NCBI GenBank assembly: GCA_964030475.1
Contig: CAXIPT010000008.1
Coordinates: 2,850,937-2,914,936, forward strand
Direction of reading: 5' to 3'
DNA: 64,000 nucleotides
DNA from: Tethya wilhelma
Taxonomy: Eukaryota > Porifera > Demospongiae > Tethyida > Tethyidae
The notes below the pieces were generated by a model. That model worked only from the letters and a program-made list of their open reading frames with translations. It made no database searches and had not been told where the DNA came from. Shown here piece after piece: positions 1 to 10,800 of the stretch. The translations under genes and the position numbers were made by a program. Within the stretch, counting starts at the first letter, position 1; each line of letters starts with the position of its first letter.

Positions 1-90
<90 letters not shown>
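1..90. repeat. (CA)n microsatellite at window edge
   Basis: An uninterrupted CA dinucleotide tract runs to the window edge, so its true length is unknown. It ends six bases before the splice acceptor of the first partial gene. The same arrangement recurs before other exon-2 copies of this gene family. Confidence 0.98.
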
Positions 91-92
<2 letters not shown>

Positions 93-96
93 TCAG

Positions 97-1279
97 AAAT
101 GCCAGGCCAAAATCACAGGCTACAAGTTCAGATCAACTTTAACAGGAAAAACGTACCAGCAGTTTAGACAGATCACAACAACACAAGACTGGTATTCAGT
201 CATAGTGGATATCTCTATCCCCAGAGACAGAGGGCAAGACAGTACAATAATAAGAGAGACTATAACAAAGATTATACAGGAACATGTACCAAAAAAGTGC
301 AAGTGAGATGGTTTACTTTTTATTTGAACTATCAATTGAAGGATGTGGTTGTTGTACTGTATAGATAGAAATTTTCGAGGAATAAAATTTTCACAGAAAG
401 GCAATCGCCAAACTTTTCACAATTTTTATTTTTGAGGATCGAGCAGCCCCACCTATATATTACAATACGATCCTCAGAATTTTGCGGGTAAAATTTTTAT
501 GGATACCCAACAATTAACGAAGACAGCAAAATTTATAATCCTTGAAAATTTCTAGCTATACTGTACTCTATAATGGCAGTGCAGATCTCCATAGAGACCA
601 AAGCCTGTTGATATTATGCTCATTTAATCTACAGAGGAGTTAACTTCAAAAGTTAAAACAATATGTTCTGAGAAAGGCTTGGGAATTGTACGAGTTTAGC
701 TGATTAACACTCCTTTCCCTGCTACCATTTTTCCTGTTTGCATTGGCCTTACAGCCTAACTAGTTCTGTACTTATACAGAACAAATTTCAAGTCTATACT
801 CTGAATGGCTGTGGAGAAATGTCCTTGCCAAAACAAAACTATCTCAAAAGTGTTCGTCTCTAAGGTACTGTATAGTGGGAAATTTTCGTATGGTGCAAAT
901 TTTCATATTTTTCGTATGCTGTTAGAATATATGAAAATTAAAACTGTGAAAATTTAACTTCTGCATTATGCGTAATATGAGCGCGCACCGCGTATACAAA
1001 ATTTAAAAATACGAAATTTTTTTCTGGCACGTTTTTAACAATTTATACGAAATTTTGTACCAACGAAAATTTCCCACTATAGGGTATATCAATTCCTCAC
1101 CTCACACATACAGGGAGCACACTCGTGTTTCAGTGAAAACAGTCACTACAAGCACAAACAGTTCGTATTGGAACTCAACAACTAACATGTGGGAATGGTG
1201 TGATGAGACCATCGAGGAAGGTGACATTACCCAACTGCTACAATCCACTAAGAAGAAGGGAGTATGCAAAGCACAATGA
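97..1279 (+). CDS. Small three-exon gene, family member A (5' partial, unknown function)
   Basis: I do not recognise this family. Exon 2 is 97-302, opened by an AATCAG acceptor in phase 0 and closed by AA|GTGAGA in phase 2. Exon 3 is 1114-1279, entered at CATACAG|G and ending in TGA. Exon 1 must lie before the window. Exon 2 encodes about 68 residues with the pattern ITGYKF..TLTGKTY..F, then VDISI, then a helix ending in QEHVP. Exon 3 encodes about 55 residues rich in Ser, Thr, Lys and Glu, starting K-EHTRVSVKTVTTST. The layout, phases and sequence match member B at 2282-3669. No transmembrane segment or signal peptide is visible in these two exons. A MITE-like element at 360-560 and another at 871-1081 sit in the intron. 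The model rests on splice signals and paralogy, not transcripts. Confidence 0.62.
360..560. mobile_element. MITE-like element, TATAG-type ends
   Basis: The ends are inverted: TATAGATAGAAATTTTC at the left pairs with GAAAATTTCTAGCTATA at the right. The interior is AT-rich and non-coding. It lies in the intron of gene A. Its terminal bases resemble the element at 871-1081, so both probably belong to one broad group of DNA-transposon derivatives. Confidence 0.6.
871..1081. mobile_element. MITE-like element, copy 1 of a two-copy family
   Basis: This is a 211-bp element with inverted ends: TATAGTGGGAAATTTTCGT at the left and its complement ending CCCACTATA at the right. A second diverged copy with the same internal order lies at 6576-6786. 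No protein is encoded. It sits in the second intron of gene A, just before the exon 3 acceptor. Confidence 0.75.
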
Positions 1280-2281
1280 AAATGGAGTAGTATTATGTAC
1301 AATAATTACATCTAAGCTGCTGGAAGTAGAACCATAGTTACATTTTTGTGAATGTGTATTACAGTAGTAATAAAGACTAAGAGGTTTGTCCCCAGAGAGA
1401 GACCTACTATACAACAGTCATACTCTGACATAGAGAAGTATAGCTCTAATGATTGTTTAAGTACTAAATGCATGGTACATCACAGAACAATTTTTTAAAA
1501 TTATCATTTAATGACTTATTAATGTTATTACACACACACAGCCCCTCTTACACCAACTGGTGTACTTCCAAGTGAATATTATGGACTTGAAGGTAATTCT
1601 CACAAAAGTACCGTACTTCCCTCTATTAAATCTGGATCTGAATTCATGCCTGCCTCGATTTATCACAGGGAGCAGCTAGCACAAATTGAGTATTAAACAC
1701 CAGGTTTCAAATGTACTACAATATTGCCTCATAATGAGCGAGGCACTAGTCTATCAAGCTAGACCCTTTCTCTACTCCTGATCTGTGACATGGGGAAAAA
1801 AAGGGTTTAGCACAGATACGTCACTTTTAATAGCTTACGCCACAGGCATTTTTGACCAACGACACAAGCTTTCAAAATCTCGAAAGCAATCACTTGTAGG
1901 TAGATGCGCATTACATCATAGGATCATCATAGGATAAGCATGATGATCCTACAGTGGTGCTATATAGGATCAACTACTACCACAGCTACATGCATTACAG
2001 CTTCTGTAGAATAGTGACCAGTGCTAGTTTTCCCTCTGTTGCAGTTTAAGGGCAGACAAGGGGTCTAGCTCATAAGGTGACTGCCTGCATCCTACCAAAA
2101 TCAAATTATCACTGGATCTACAAAAGAAGATCTAACATTACAAAGTAGCTATGACAACAGTGATATGCATCTGAAGTACCACAACAGGTGGCTGGAGACT
2201 GATATTCCCATCTAACCTGCACTGTAAATACTACCATGCAAGCACATTTTCACATTTTTTGAAAAAAGGAAGCAATCAAAA
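1280..2281. other. Intergenic stretch, nothing recognised
   Basis: Roughly 1 kb between gene A and gene B. I see no convincing exon, RNA gene or transposon. A short CA run lies near 1531, and a repeated 'atgatcctat'-type motif lies near 1918-1970. Confidence 0.6.
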
Positions 2282-3669
2282 ATGGAAGACAGAACAAGTG
2301 CTGACCAACTAAGAGACAGAAAACTAGGTGCACCAACAATAGAAGTATCTATTACAGTAGAATCAGCATCAGAGCTTGATCTTAGCTACAGAGAAATAAA
2401 GAGCGAAATAGACAAGGTAAGGTTGCAAAAAAAAGTGTACCATATTTGAAGTAGTAGCTGGTAGTAAGCTACTATAAATGCATGTTGCTTTTAAAATTTT
2501 CTAGCTATTTGGTATTAGTGGTTAAAAATGGGGGGGGGGAATATATATATTTATTGTATATCTCCTAGGAGACAGAGGTACCTGTATTCTCACATACAGA
2601 AAGCCTTACAAGTACTGCACTCTAGTTGGGTATACTGTTTGTATAGTTCACCTATTCATTAACAGTGATATACAATAAGTCAGTTATAGCATGGGCCCAG
2701 TGCTGTATTGGCCCAGGGTGGGCCAATACAGCACAGAGGCCCATGCTATAACTATAACATATATATGTTTCAGCAGGTTTCAGCATGGTATAGTAATAAA
2801 AGTTTCAGCAGGTTTCAGCATGGTATAGTAATTATACACTCAAAAGTGCAGGTACCCCATAGTGTGGGTCATGCACACACACACACACACACTTAGATCC
2901 TTCAATTAAATACAGCAGGCTACATTTTCAAAACAATCTTCACAGGAAAGACTTATGAAAAGTTTGTACATATCACAGGAACTGAGGACGTGCAGAAAAT
3001 TTTAGTAGACATCTCTTTCAGCATGGACACAAGCCAGAATGAGACACTAAAACAAAGGATAATTCAGGCTATAATGGATCATGTACAAGTACCTACACGA
3101 GTAAAGTGAGTTTAACTGATACAGTAGCCTCATTCCCCGGCTCCTCCCTTGCGTATATTTCTTTGAAAATAAGGATATATAGATATATGCGAGGGAGGAG
3201 CCTGGGAACAAGGCTACTGATACAGTACAATACTTTCACTGACTCTGAGAAGACCAACAGATCCAAGTGTGTGGTCATTGTATTTCACAATTATGGCTGA
3301 GAAGGGTATTGGGCAATTTCTAGTTTAGGCTTGTTTTAGTTGATACTGATTTGAATTTAGTTCCCAGGTTCCCCACCCACCAAAATTGTTTGCAGTGTAT
3401 GCAAGACCATGCAATATATGGTGTGTTTATAGTACTAAGCCTCTTTTACAGCAATCATTTTGCTATTCAATCACGCTGCACATATCTCATTCCCCATCTG
3501 CCACAGGGCTACCACTAGTGTTATGATGACTACAGTCACCAGAACCACATCAAAGTCAATACTCATTCCAAAAGCTCAAGGCTGGAGTAGCGTGACCATT
3601 ATGGGAGGTAATATTATTTATCTACTACCTAATGGCCCTGATGAGGACAAAGGAGCAGAGTGTCAGTGA
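2282..3669 (+). CDS. Small three-exon gene, family member B (unknown function)
   Basis: This is the complete reference member of an unrecognised tandem family. Exon 1 is 2282-2416 (45 codons, ends AAG|GTAAGG, phase 0). Exon 2 is 2897-3105 (CTTAG acceptor, ends phase 2 at AA|GTGAGT). Exon 3 is 3507-3669 (CCACAG|G acceptor, ends TGA). The lengths sum to 507 nt, giving 168 residues. Exon 1 has an acidic start and a beta-like stretch (PTIEVSITVES) followed by a helix (LSYREIKSEIDK). Exon 2 carries the shared domain: AGYIFKTIFTGKTYEKF, VDISF and an amphipathic helix ending MDHV. Exon 3 is Thr/Ser/Lys-rich and hydrophilic. There is no signal peptide or membrane helix, so a cytosolic or nuclear protein is likelier. 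An upstream acceptor at about 3450 was excluded because its frame meets a stop. Confidence comes from exact phase continuity and matching paralogues. Confidence 0.65.
2683..2752. repeat. 70-bp near-perfect palindrome
   Basis: The sequence GTTATAGCATGGGCC at the left returns as its complement GGCCCATGCTATAAC at the right. The arms continue inwards through the CTGTATTGGCCC region to a very short loop around 'agggtg'. It lies in intron 1 of gene B. It could be a hairpin-forming MITE remnant. Confidence 0.85.
3124..3217. mobile_element. Short fold-back MITE-like element
   Basis: The left arm GTAGCCTCATTCCCCGGCTC pairs with a right arm ending GGGAACAAGGCTAC, and the middle is AT-rich. The flanking sequence CTGATACAG occurs on both sides, consistent with a target-site duplication. 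The element sits in intron 2 of gene B. Confidence 0.65.
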
Positions 3670-3806
3670 ACCACCACAGGCTAGGCCACTGGGAACACTT
3701 TGCAACAGAACAGAATAATAGTTATACACGTACAATAATTATAGAACTTCATTATATCAGATTGCAAGAGCTTATTACAATTGAACTTATGGAGACATGA
3801 GCACAG

Positions 3807-3809
<3 letters not shown>

Positions 3810-3846
<37 letters not shown>
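3810..3846. repeat. (CA)n microsatellite before the relic exon
   Basis: A CA tract of about 37 bp followed by CTAAT. It occupies the same place relative to the relic exon as the CA tract at 1-90 does relative to gene A exon 2. Confidence 0.95.
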
Positions 3847-3849
<3 letters not shown>

Positions 3850-3864
3850 TGTCAATAAATATTA

Positions 3865-4051
3865 ACAGGCATCAGATTCAGAAAATTATATGGCAATTTT
3901 TACTGGCAATTTATATGCATTACAGGAGATAACGACATACATGGAATTCAGTTTTTCTATTTCCAGGAACAGAGGAGGGTTTAGTGATAAATATTAAGAC
4001 ACTATATAACAACCATGGTCCAAGATTACGTACCAGAAGAGTCAAGATGTG
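3865..4051 (+). pseudogene. Relic exon 2 of the small three-exon family (copy C)
   Basis: The reading TGIRFRKLYGNFYWQF followed by an ICITGD-like segment aligns with the TGYKF...TY..F...IT core of exon 2 in genes A and B. The far end reads QDYVPEESR, matching QEHVPKKC of A. Between them are in-frame stop codons (TAG TGA TAA around 3983). No exon 1 fits between gene B and this copy. I read it as a decayed, lone exon left from tandem duplication. Confidence 0.65.
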
Positions 4052-4297
4052 ATTGTCTCTCATATAGAGCAATACTTTTGTTTTTCACTCAATTACCTCG
4101 ATAGAGGAGTACAACTCTACTGCAGTGTTGTAGCATCACTTGTCTTTGCCCACCCATATAAAAATTACACTTGATTGATAAGATACTGGACCATGTGACT
4201 AACTGCTTCCTTACAAGGAGGGGTCACTCATTGATAAGACATTGAAGTACCACCACTTACAAGCCAAGTTAGTTGTGAACAAGTCTACCTGGACAAA

Positions 4298-5062
4298 ATG
4301 GATTCAATTGCACCTGTAACAGTTAGCTGCATAATAACTTTGACTACTCCCCTTCAACTAGACCTGGATGAGCTGAAGAAGGCTATTGACGTGGTATAGT
4401 AATTAAACCCTATTTTGTGAAGAAAATAAGATACTAAAAATCCAAGTATGTTTGTCTCTTAATTTCAAAGCAAAATATCTGCTTCTCCCAACTAGGCCTC
4501 CACGCACACAGAGCTTGCATGCTGTGCCAACAGTAGCTTTCTTAGCTAAGGGTACAACATAAAGGAAGCAGGCAAGAGGCCTGGGGAGAAAATTAGTTCA
4601 AATTCACATTATTAATCTGTTAAACTATGACAACTGGGTATGAAAACTTGTGGAGATGAGTACACACACACGGACGCACATGCACACACACACACACAAA
4701 CAATATAGTTGCGTGACCCTTAAGTGGGGGGCACTCAATGCATGGTCGAGTGACGCACACTTAAGAGCATGCAACTATTTTGTTTGGTAGCTAGGCAATG
4801 GCAAACACACACACACACACACACACAAGGCTCTTCCAAAGTACACCACTGGTGTACTCTATGAAACCAATTTAATCAGGAAAAACGAGGAGGTCATATC
4901 AACCAGATATCAACCCACTTTAGTAGCTCTAGATATTAACTTTGTAACACCTGGAGGAGAACAAGAAGACACAAATGCAATAAACTGCATCAGGAGCACA
5001 GTGGCCAACTATGTCACTCCAGTGTGAGTAAAATTAATCACAAATTTTGTTAGTACTTAAGA

Positions 5063-5112
<50 letters not shown>

Positions 5113-5275
5113 ATCTCAATCGATCTTAAGAGTTTTAGTCTCCAAAAGGACCCATGCTAAGGAGAGTGGAGGTGGTGGTGCAGAGCCAGATTCAATTCCA
5201 GCTGAGATTGCAGACCTGAAGTTCATGATGACTCAGTTTACTCAAACATTGTCTAAAATAACATCAAAGCTGTGA
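4298..5275 (+). CDS. Small three-exon gene, family member D (unknown function)
   Basis: Exon 1 is 4298-4393 (32 codons, GTG|GTATAG, phase 0). Exon 2 is 4830-5023 (ACAAG acceptor, ends phase 2 at CCA GT|GTGAGT). Exon 3 is 5131-5275 (CTTAAG|A acceptor, ends TGA). These sum to 435 nt, giving 144 residues. Exon 1 (VTVSCIITLTTPLQLDLDELKKAID) aligns with the end of exon 1 in B. Exon 2 keeps the domain outline: TTGVLYETNLI, ALDINF and a terminal helix ending NYVTP. Exon 3 is different from A and B: a Gly run after HAKES, then a predicted amphipathic helix (IADLKFMMTQFTQTLSKI) that could form a coiled coil. CA tracts lie directly before both the exon 2 and exon 3 acceptors. Function is unknown. Confidence 0.6.
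4803..4827. repeat. (CA)n microsatellite at gene D exon 2 acceptor
   Basis: The CA run ends directly at the ACAAG acceptor. There is no ordinary polypyrimidine tract between the repeat and the exon. Confidence 0.95.
5064..5110. repeat. (CA)n microsatellite before gene D exon 3
   Basis: A CA run of about 47 bp ending 20 bp before the CTTAAG acceptor of exon 3. Confidence 0.97.
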
Positions 5276-5633
5276 TCTCTAGCACAGGTGGACATAATCT
5301 GTGGTTTAGTGTGAATATATTTTGAGACTTTGTGTGTTTTGTACTCTAACTCTCAATGGGAACAAAATTTAAACGTGTAGATGCAGTCAGTACTGCAAAA
5401 ACATAATGGATGCACGACCAAAACAGAGCAGGTTATACATGTATGCATAAAATTCATACTGCAATTTCGTGTCAATAAAACACAACCTTTCCTGATTTAA
5501 GCAAACGAAACAAGAACTTCGTAGCTAGAGCTACTGTACCTATTGTATCTACACTCCATGCAATCTCTATGAGAAGAGAACCACGATACAACTGGTATCA
5601 CGTACACAACCAGTGATCAAAATACTGACTAAC

Positions 5634-7821
5634 CTTTGGCTGCTTGCAGGCCACTGGTCCCAGCTGGGCCAGGGTGGTGGGGAGCAGGGTGGAGAAGAGG
5701 AAGGAGGAGCCAAGGATGCTGAGGAGTTCAGGGGAGGGGCCTTCCCTTATCACACGCTCTAGGAATCCCACGGTCACCTCCAGCAGGGTTGAAGCAAGGT
5801 GGACGTTCAAGTGAACAACGTTCTGAGAGCCGGAGACAGCTGACCTGTGACCATGCATGAGAGTACATCATTTAATTCTAGTACAATACCATATAGCCAG
5901 AAATATGGCACGTGCATGGGTTTTATTAAGTTTGATGGTTTAAGTAAAGTCCAAATAAACAATAAATCGGCCAATATTTTGGGCACTGTATATGTATGAC
6001 ATTGTACTAAGCACACACCAAATCTTCAAACTAAAATTTGCCAATATTCTCATCTTATGCTCTGCGGAGAAAACCACCAAGTTTTTATGGTACACTTTTT
6101 CAAACTCTTAATTCTAAATAGAGCCCATCATAATATTACACCAGGATGATTGAATGTATAAAACGCATGTAATAATACTGGGTGCACTATGTACTCACGG
6201 TGAGAAGATGAACTTGGAGATGGGCCCACTCTCTGGGTTGGACTCCTCCTCCCCGGTATGGTGGAGTGAGAATGTGACACCAGCCGGACCAGTCAGAGTG
6301 GTCTTCCCTTCCACTCCGATATCAAACACTGTGCCAGTGAGCTCCAGATGGGCTGTGTACACCACCTCAGGCTACAGGGATTGACAGTAGGACCAGTATA
6401 GAACTAACAAATCATATACTGTATATGCATGCATGCATCAGTAGTGAATGCTAGGAAATTGAGAGAATAATACTACATGCAACAGATTTTAGGTGAAAAT
6501 TTGACAGAATAATATTATTATAAATATTGTACTTATTTTATAAAACAGTAATACACACTAAATAGTCTAATACTGTATAGCAGGAAATTTTCGTATGGTG
6601 AAAGTTTACGTATTTTTCTTATGACGTTAGATTATATGAAAATTAAAACTGCAAAAATTTAACTTCTGCATTATGTGCAATACGAGTGCGCACTGCGTGT
6701 ACAAAATTTAAAATTACTAAAAATTTTTATGGCGCGTTTTCAACGATTTATGCGAAGTTTTGCACCAATGAAAATTTCCCGCTATATGGTATATAAAAAT
6801 TATCGACAGGCACTGAAAACACCAGATGTATATAAACAATACCTCAATCTTGACGGGTTCATTGAAGAGCAGGTTGACAAAGCTCTCTCCGTAGTAATCA
6901 GACAAGGAGAAGCTACCTTCAGTGATGGCCACCGGATTCTTCTCCTGAGTTTGCCTGAGGAGAGACAGCTTGTACTTGTAGGAGGAGTCAGTCCCTCCGT
7001 AGATGGTGACCCCGTGGAGCAGGATGGGCTTGTTCACGGAGAAGACCACATTGGGCACACTGAGCACTGGGTGGCCCGACTCTTTGGTGGAGAAACGGAC
7101 AGAGCTCTCAAGAACCTTCTCCTTCTTCTCTGACTTGGCCAGAGGGAGGCCAGACATGAGGGCAGACTCAGGGTAGGCAATGCACAGGGCTAGTTCACTG
7201 ATGCGTGACTGAAGGAGACTTCCAGCTTTGGATACCACTGGGGACACTGGGATCTACAATAGTCACATGGGAGAATGAGAGGTTGGTGAGTGTGAGTGAG
7301 GGAGTGAGGGAGTGAGGGAGTGAGGGAGTGAGGGAGGGAGTGAATGAGTGAGGGAGTGCACTTACATTAGGTTCTTTGGTCATCAAAGCACTGTGGATAG
7401 GTGCAGTCACAATACCCAGGAGTTTAGCAGCTACTGCATTGAATCCTAGCAACTCTCCACCATCATTCTCCTCCTGGGTGCATGAACAGACAGTACGGTA
7501 AGCATGTATCACAAGAAACTTTAATTATAAGTAGTAGACCTACCAGTGTCTTCAGTTGCATGTGCTCTGAGAGAACAGGGAAGATAGGATCAGGCTCTGA
7601 GTTGTAGATAGCTGGAGAAAACAAATAAGCATTGTGTGAATAGTGTGAGAAATCAGACCCTCAAGAGTACAGACAGAGAGGATGGTCCTATTTCTATTAC
7701 CTGCATTGATGCTGATGGTGGTGTCATAGCCGAGTCCAATGTAGCTGACAGCAGGCTCAGCCAGGGCCTCTAGGATGGCAGAGAGGAGGTTCTCCATTGG
7801 GACACCAGACACTGCATCATG
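5634..7821 (-). CDS. MYCBP2: MYCBP2 exons for the post-PHR1 helical region and PHR2
   Basis: Exons, in transcript order: 7701-7821, 7544-7611, 7366-7473, 6843-7253, 6199-6371, 5634-5844. All join in phase. The 411-nt exon carries the start of the second PHR domain, a beta-sandwich ([19 protein letters not shown]). The 6199-6371 exon continues it (GVTFSFHHTG). The last exon ([17 protein letters not shown]) matches the helical segment that follows PHR2 in the human protein. It ends with CCAAAG|GTTAGT, so transcription must continue beyond it or the gene is truncated here. Confidence 0.85.
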
Positions 7822-10800
7822 CTGGGAGAGGGGGGAGGGAGGGGGATATTCAATGTAAGTACTTGAGCATTCACACGATTATCAATATACAGTAAACAGC
7901 AAACTAGAACATAAAACCACAGGCTAGCACCATTACATTCATTTTGCTATGATTTGCTAAATGAGAGAGCATCTGAACAAGTTTGAAGGCTTACAGTACC
8001 TGTATTGACTCATTGTCATTCTGTTTACAGGATATACAGTCTATATGTACTATAATTCCGAGGGAAGCGACGCTACGTTTGGGTACAATTGAGATTTTTC
8101 GTGGACGACGTGATGGTGACAGACCAAGGTAAACTTTATGGCCTATCTTGGCGGCGCTTCAGCGTTTTCTCACAAAAGTAAGTAAGGCACTTTGCCTCAA
8201 CATGAACTAGTCTCAGGCCAACTTGGGTGTTTGAACTGTAGCTTTAAATTGTGGGAAAATGGCCTTTTGACTTTTTGGACCAATTTAGATAGTAGGTTTT
8301 TACTGAGACGATCTTTACCCAGGTGCCTAGACTTGCAGTGATCTTTGCCGGGAACGTGACCTTTGAAGCGTAGCGAGGATTGCACTTAGTGTAGGTGTAC
8401 TATTTGTACAGACTCACTGGATCCAGCAATTCCAACTGCTGGCACAGAGCAAACCACTTGAGGGGAGTTGTGGGATAGAAGGCGTGGAAACAAGCTCTGA
8501 AGGTGTCACAACAGGCATCCAAGACAAGAGTGAGAGGGGAGAGCTTGGCCTCGATCTCAGACTGCTGCTGCTGAGAGAGAAGAGGCTTCCTCGAAGAGAG
8601 AATGAGTCGAAGTAAAGTTCTAGCTTCAAAGATTGCCTCGGCTAGCTCGGGACAATCAAGGCTCCCTTTCTGAGTCCTCTTCTTCTTCTTAGGGTAGGCT
8701 TCCTGGATGTAAGTCTTGAGCAGGCCAAGAGCAGCCTTGGCAACAAAGGCTAGGTGTTGATGGTCGTGAGCAGTGGCTGCTTCTTGAGTCAGAGTCTGAG
8801 ACACTTGAGACCATGACCAGTCCAACAGACGGAGGACAGCATTCAGACCAATCTAGAGAGGAAAACAAACAAACAAACAAACAAACAAACAAACAAAAAA
8901 ACAAAAAAAAAACCTTTTACTGATTGTGCACATTCTATGCATAACCTTCCAATCATGTGGATGCTATCAAGTCACTCACTGATGACACTGTGGACGAGAA
9001 CTCTTTCTCCAGTAGCTGAATCTGGACTCCATTCTCTTTCTCAATCTCTGGTATGCGATACAGGATCTCTGGAATCTGACCAGAACCAATATCGGTACCA
9101 TTGTTGGAGCGCTTAGAAGACTTGATCTTGAATATCACTCTAGACAATACAAGAAATGTTATCGTGATGTATATCCAATTAAAAGAATCATAAAGTAAAA
9201 TCGAACCACTCACTTGTCAGCACCCTGCACCTCACTCTGACCTGACGACCCGGCATCGGAGCTGGCACCTGATGGTGAAATGCTATGATTTGCTAAATGA
9301 GAGAGCATCTGAACAAGTTTGAAGGCTTACAGTACCTGTATTGACTCATTGTCATTCTGTTTACAGGATATACAGTCTATATGTACTATAATTCCGAGGG
9401 AAGCGACGCTACGTTTGGGTACAATTGAGATTTTTCGTGGACGACGTGATGGTGACAGACCAAGGTAAACTTTATGGCCTATCTTGGCGGCGCTTCAGCG
9501 TTTTCTCACAAAAGTAAGTAAGGCACTTTGCCTCAACATGAACTAGTCTCAGGCCAACTTGGGTGTTTGAACTGTAGCTTTAAATTGTGGGAAAATGGCC
9601 TTTTGACTTTTTGGACCAATTTAGATAGTAGGTTTTTACTGAGACGATCTTTACCCAGGTGCCTAGACTTGCAGTGATCTTTGCCGGGAACGTGACCTTT
9701 GAAGCGTAGCGAGGATTGCACTTAGTGTAGGTGTACTATTTGTACAGACTCACTGGATCCAGCAATTCCAACTGCTGGCACAGAGCAAACCACTTGAGGG
9801 GAGTTGTGGGATAGAAGGCGTGGAAACAAGCTCTGAAGGTGTCACAACAGGCATCCAAGACAAGAGTGAGAGGGGAGAGCTTGGCCTCGATCTCAGACTG
9901 CTGCTGCTGAGAGAGAAGAGGCTTCCTCGAAGAGAGAATGAGTCGAAGTAAAGTTCTAGCTTCAAAGATTGCCTCGGCTAGCTCGGGACAATCAAGGCTC
10001 CCTTTCTGAGTCCTCTTCTTCTTCTTAGGGTAGGCTTCCTGGATGTAAGTCTTGAGCAGGCCAAGAGCAGCCTTGGCAACAAAGGCTAGGTGTTGATGGT
10101 CGTGAGCAGTGGCTGCTTCTTGAGTCAGAGTCTGAGACACTTGAGACCATGACCAGTCCAACAGACGGAGGACAGCATTCAGACCAATCTAGAGAGGAAA
10201 ACAAACAAACAAACAAACAAACAAACAAACAAAAAAACAAAAAAAAAACCTTTTACTGATTGTGCACATTCTATGCATAACCTTCCAATCATGTGGATGC
10301 TATCAAGTCACTCACTGATGACACTGTGGACGAGAACTCTTTCTCCAGTAGCTGAATCTGGACTCCATTCTCTTTCTCAATCTCTGGTATGCGATACAGG
10401 ATCTCTGGAATCTGACCAGAACCAATATCGGTACCATTGTTGGAGCGCTTAGAAGACTTGATCTTGAATATCACTCTAGACAATACAAGAAATGTTATCG
10501 TGATGTATATCCAATTAAAAGAATCATAAAGTAAAATCGAACCACTCACTTGTCAGCACCCTGCACCTCACTCTGACCTGACGACCCGGCATCGGAGCTG
10601 GCACCTGATGGTGAACTAATGGAGGCAAACGCCACGTACCAGTTATCAGCAGTCAACAAGACAGGCTTGTCAAACAAGATACGACAGGTCTGTTGTCTCT
10701 CGCAGGTGTAGCCCACCTCAGAGTGGGAGGTCAGGAGAGTACCCTCTGTCTCATTGTCCCCCCCACTCTCTCCAAGGTCAAACACCTGAAGGACGAAAAG

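Noticed and set aside
120..404. Minus-strand open frame over gene A exon 2
   Set aside because: It is the complement of a spliced family exon and has no paralogue support on that strand.
4707..4775. Short inverted pair ATAGTTGC...CTTAAGTG / CACTTAAG...GCAACTAT
   Set aside because: Too short and imperfect to call an element; may be a MITE end fragment.
8197..8385. Small minus-strand frame repeated at 9533-9721
   Set aside because: Duplicate only because the 1,335-bp segment is duplicated; no splice or homology support.
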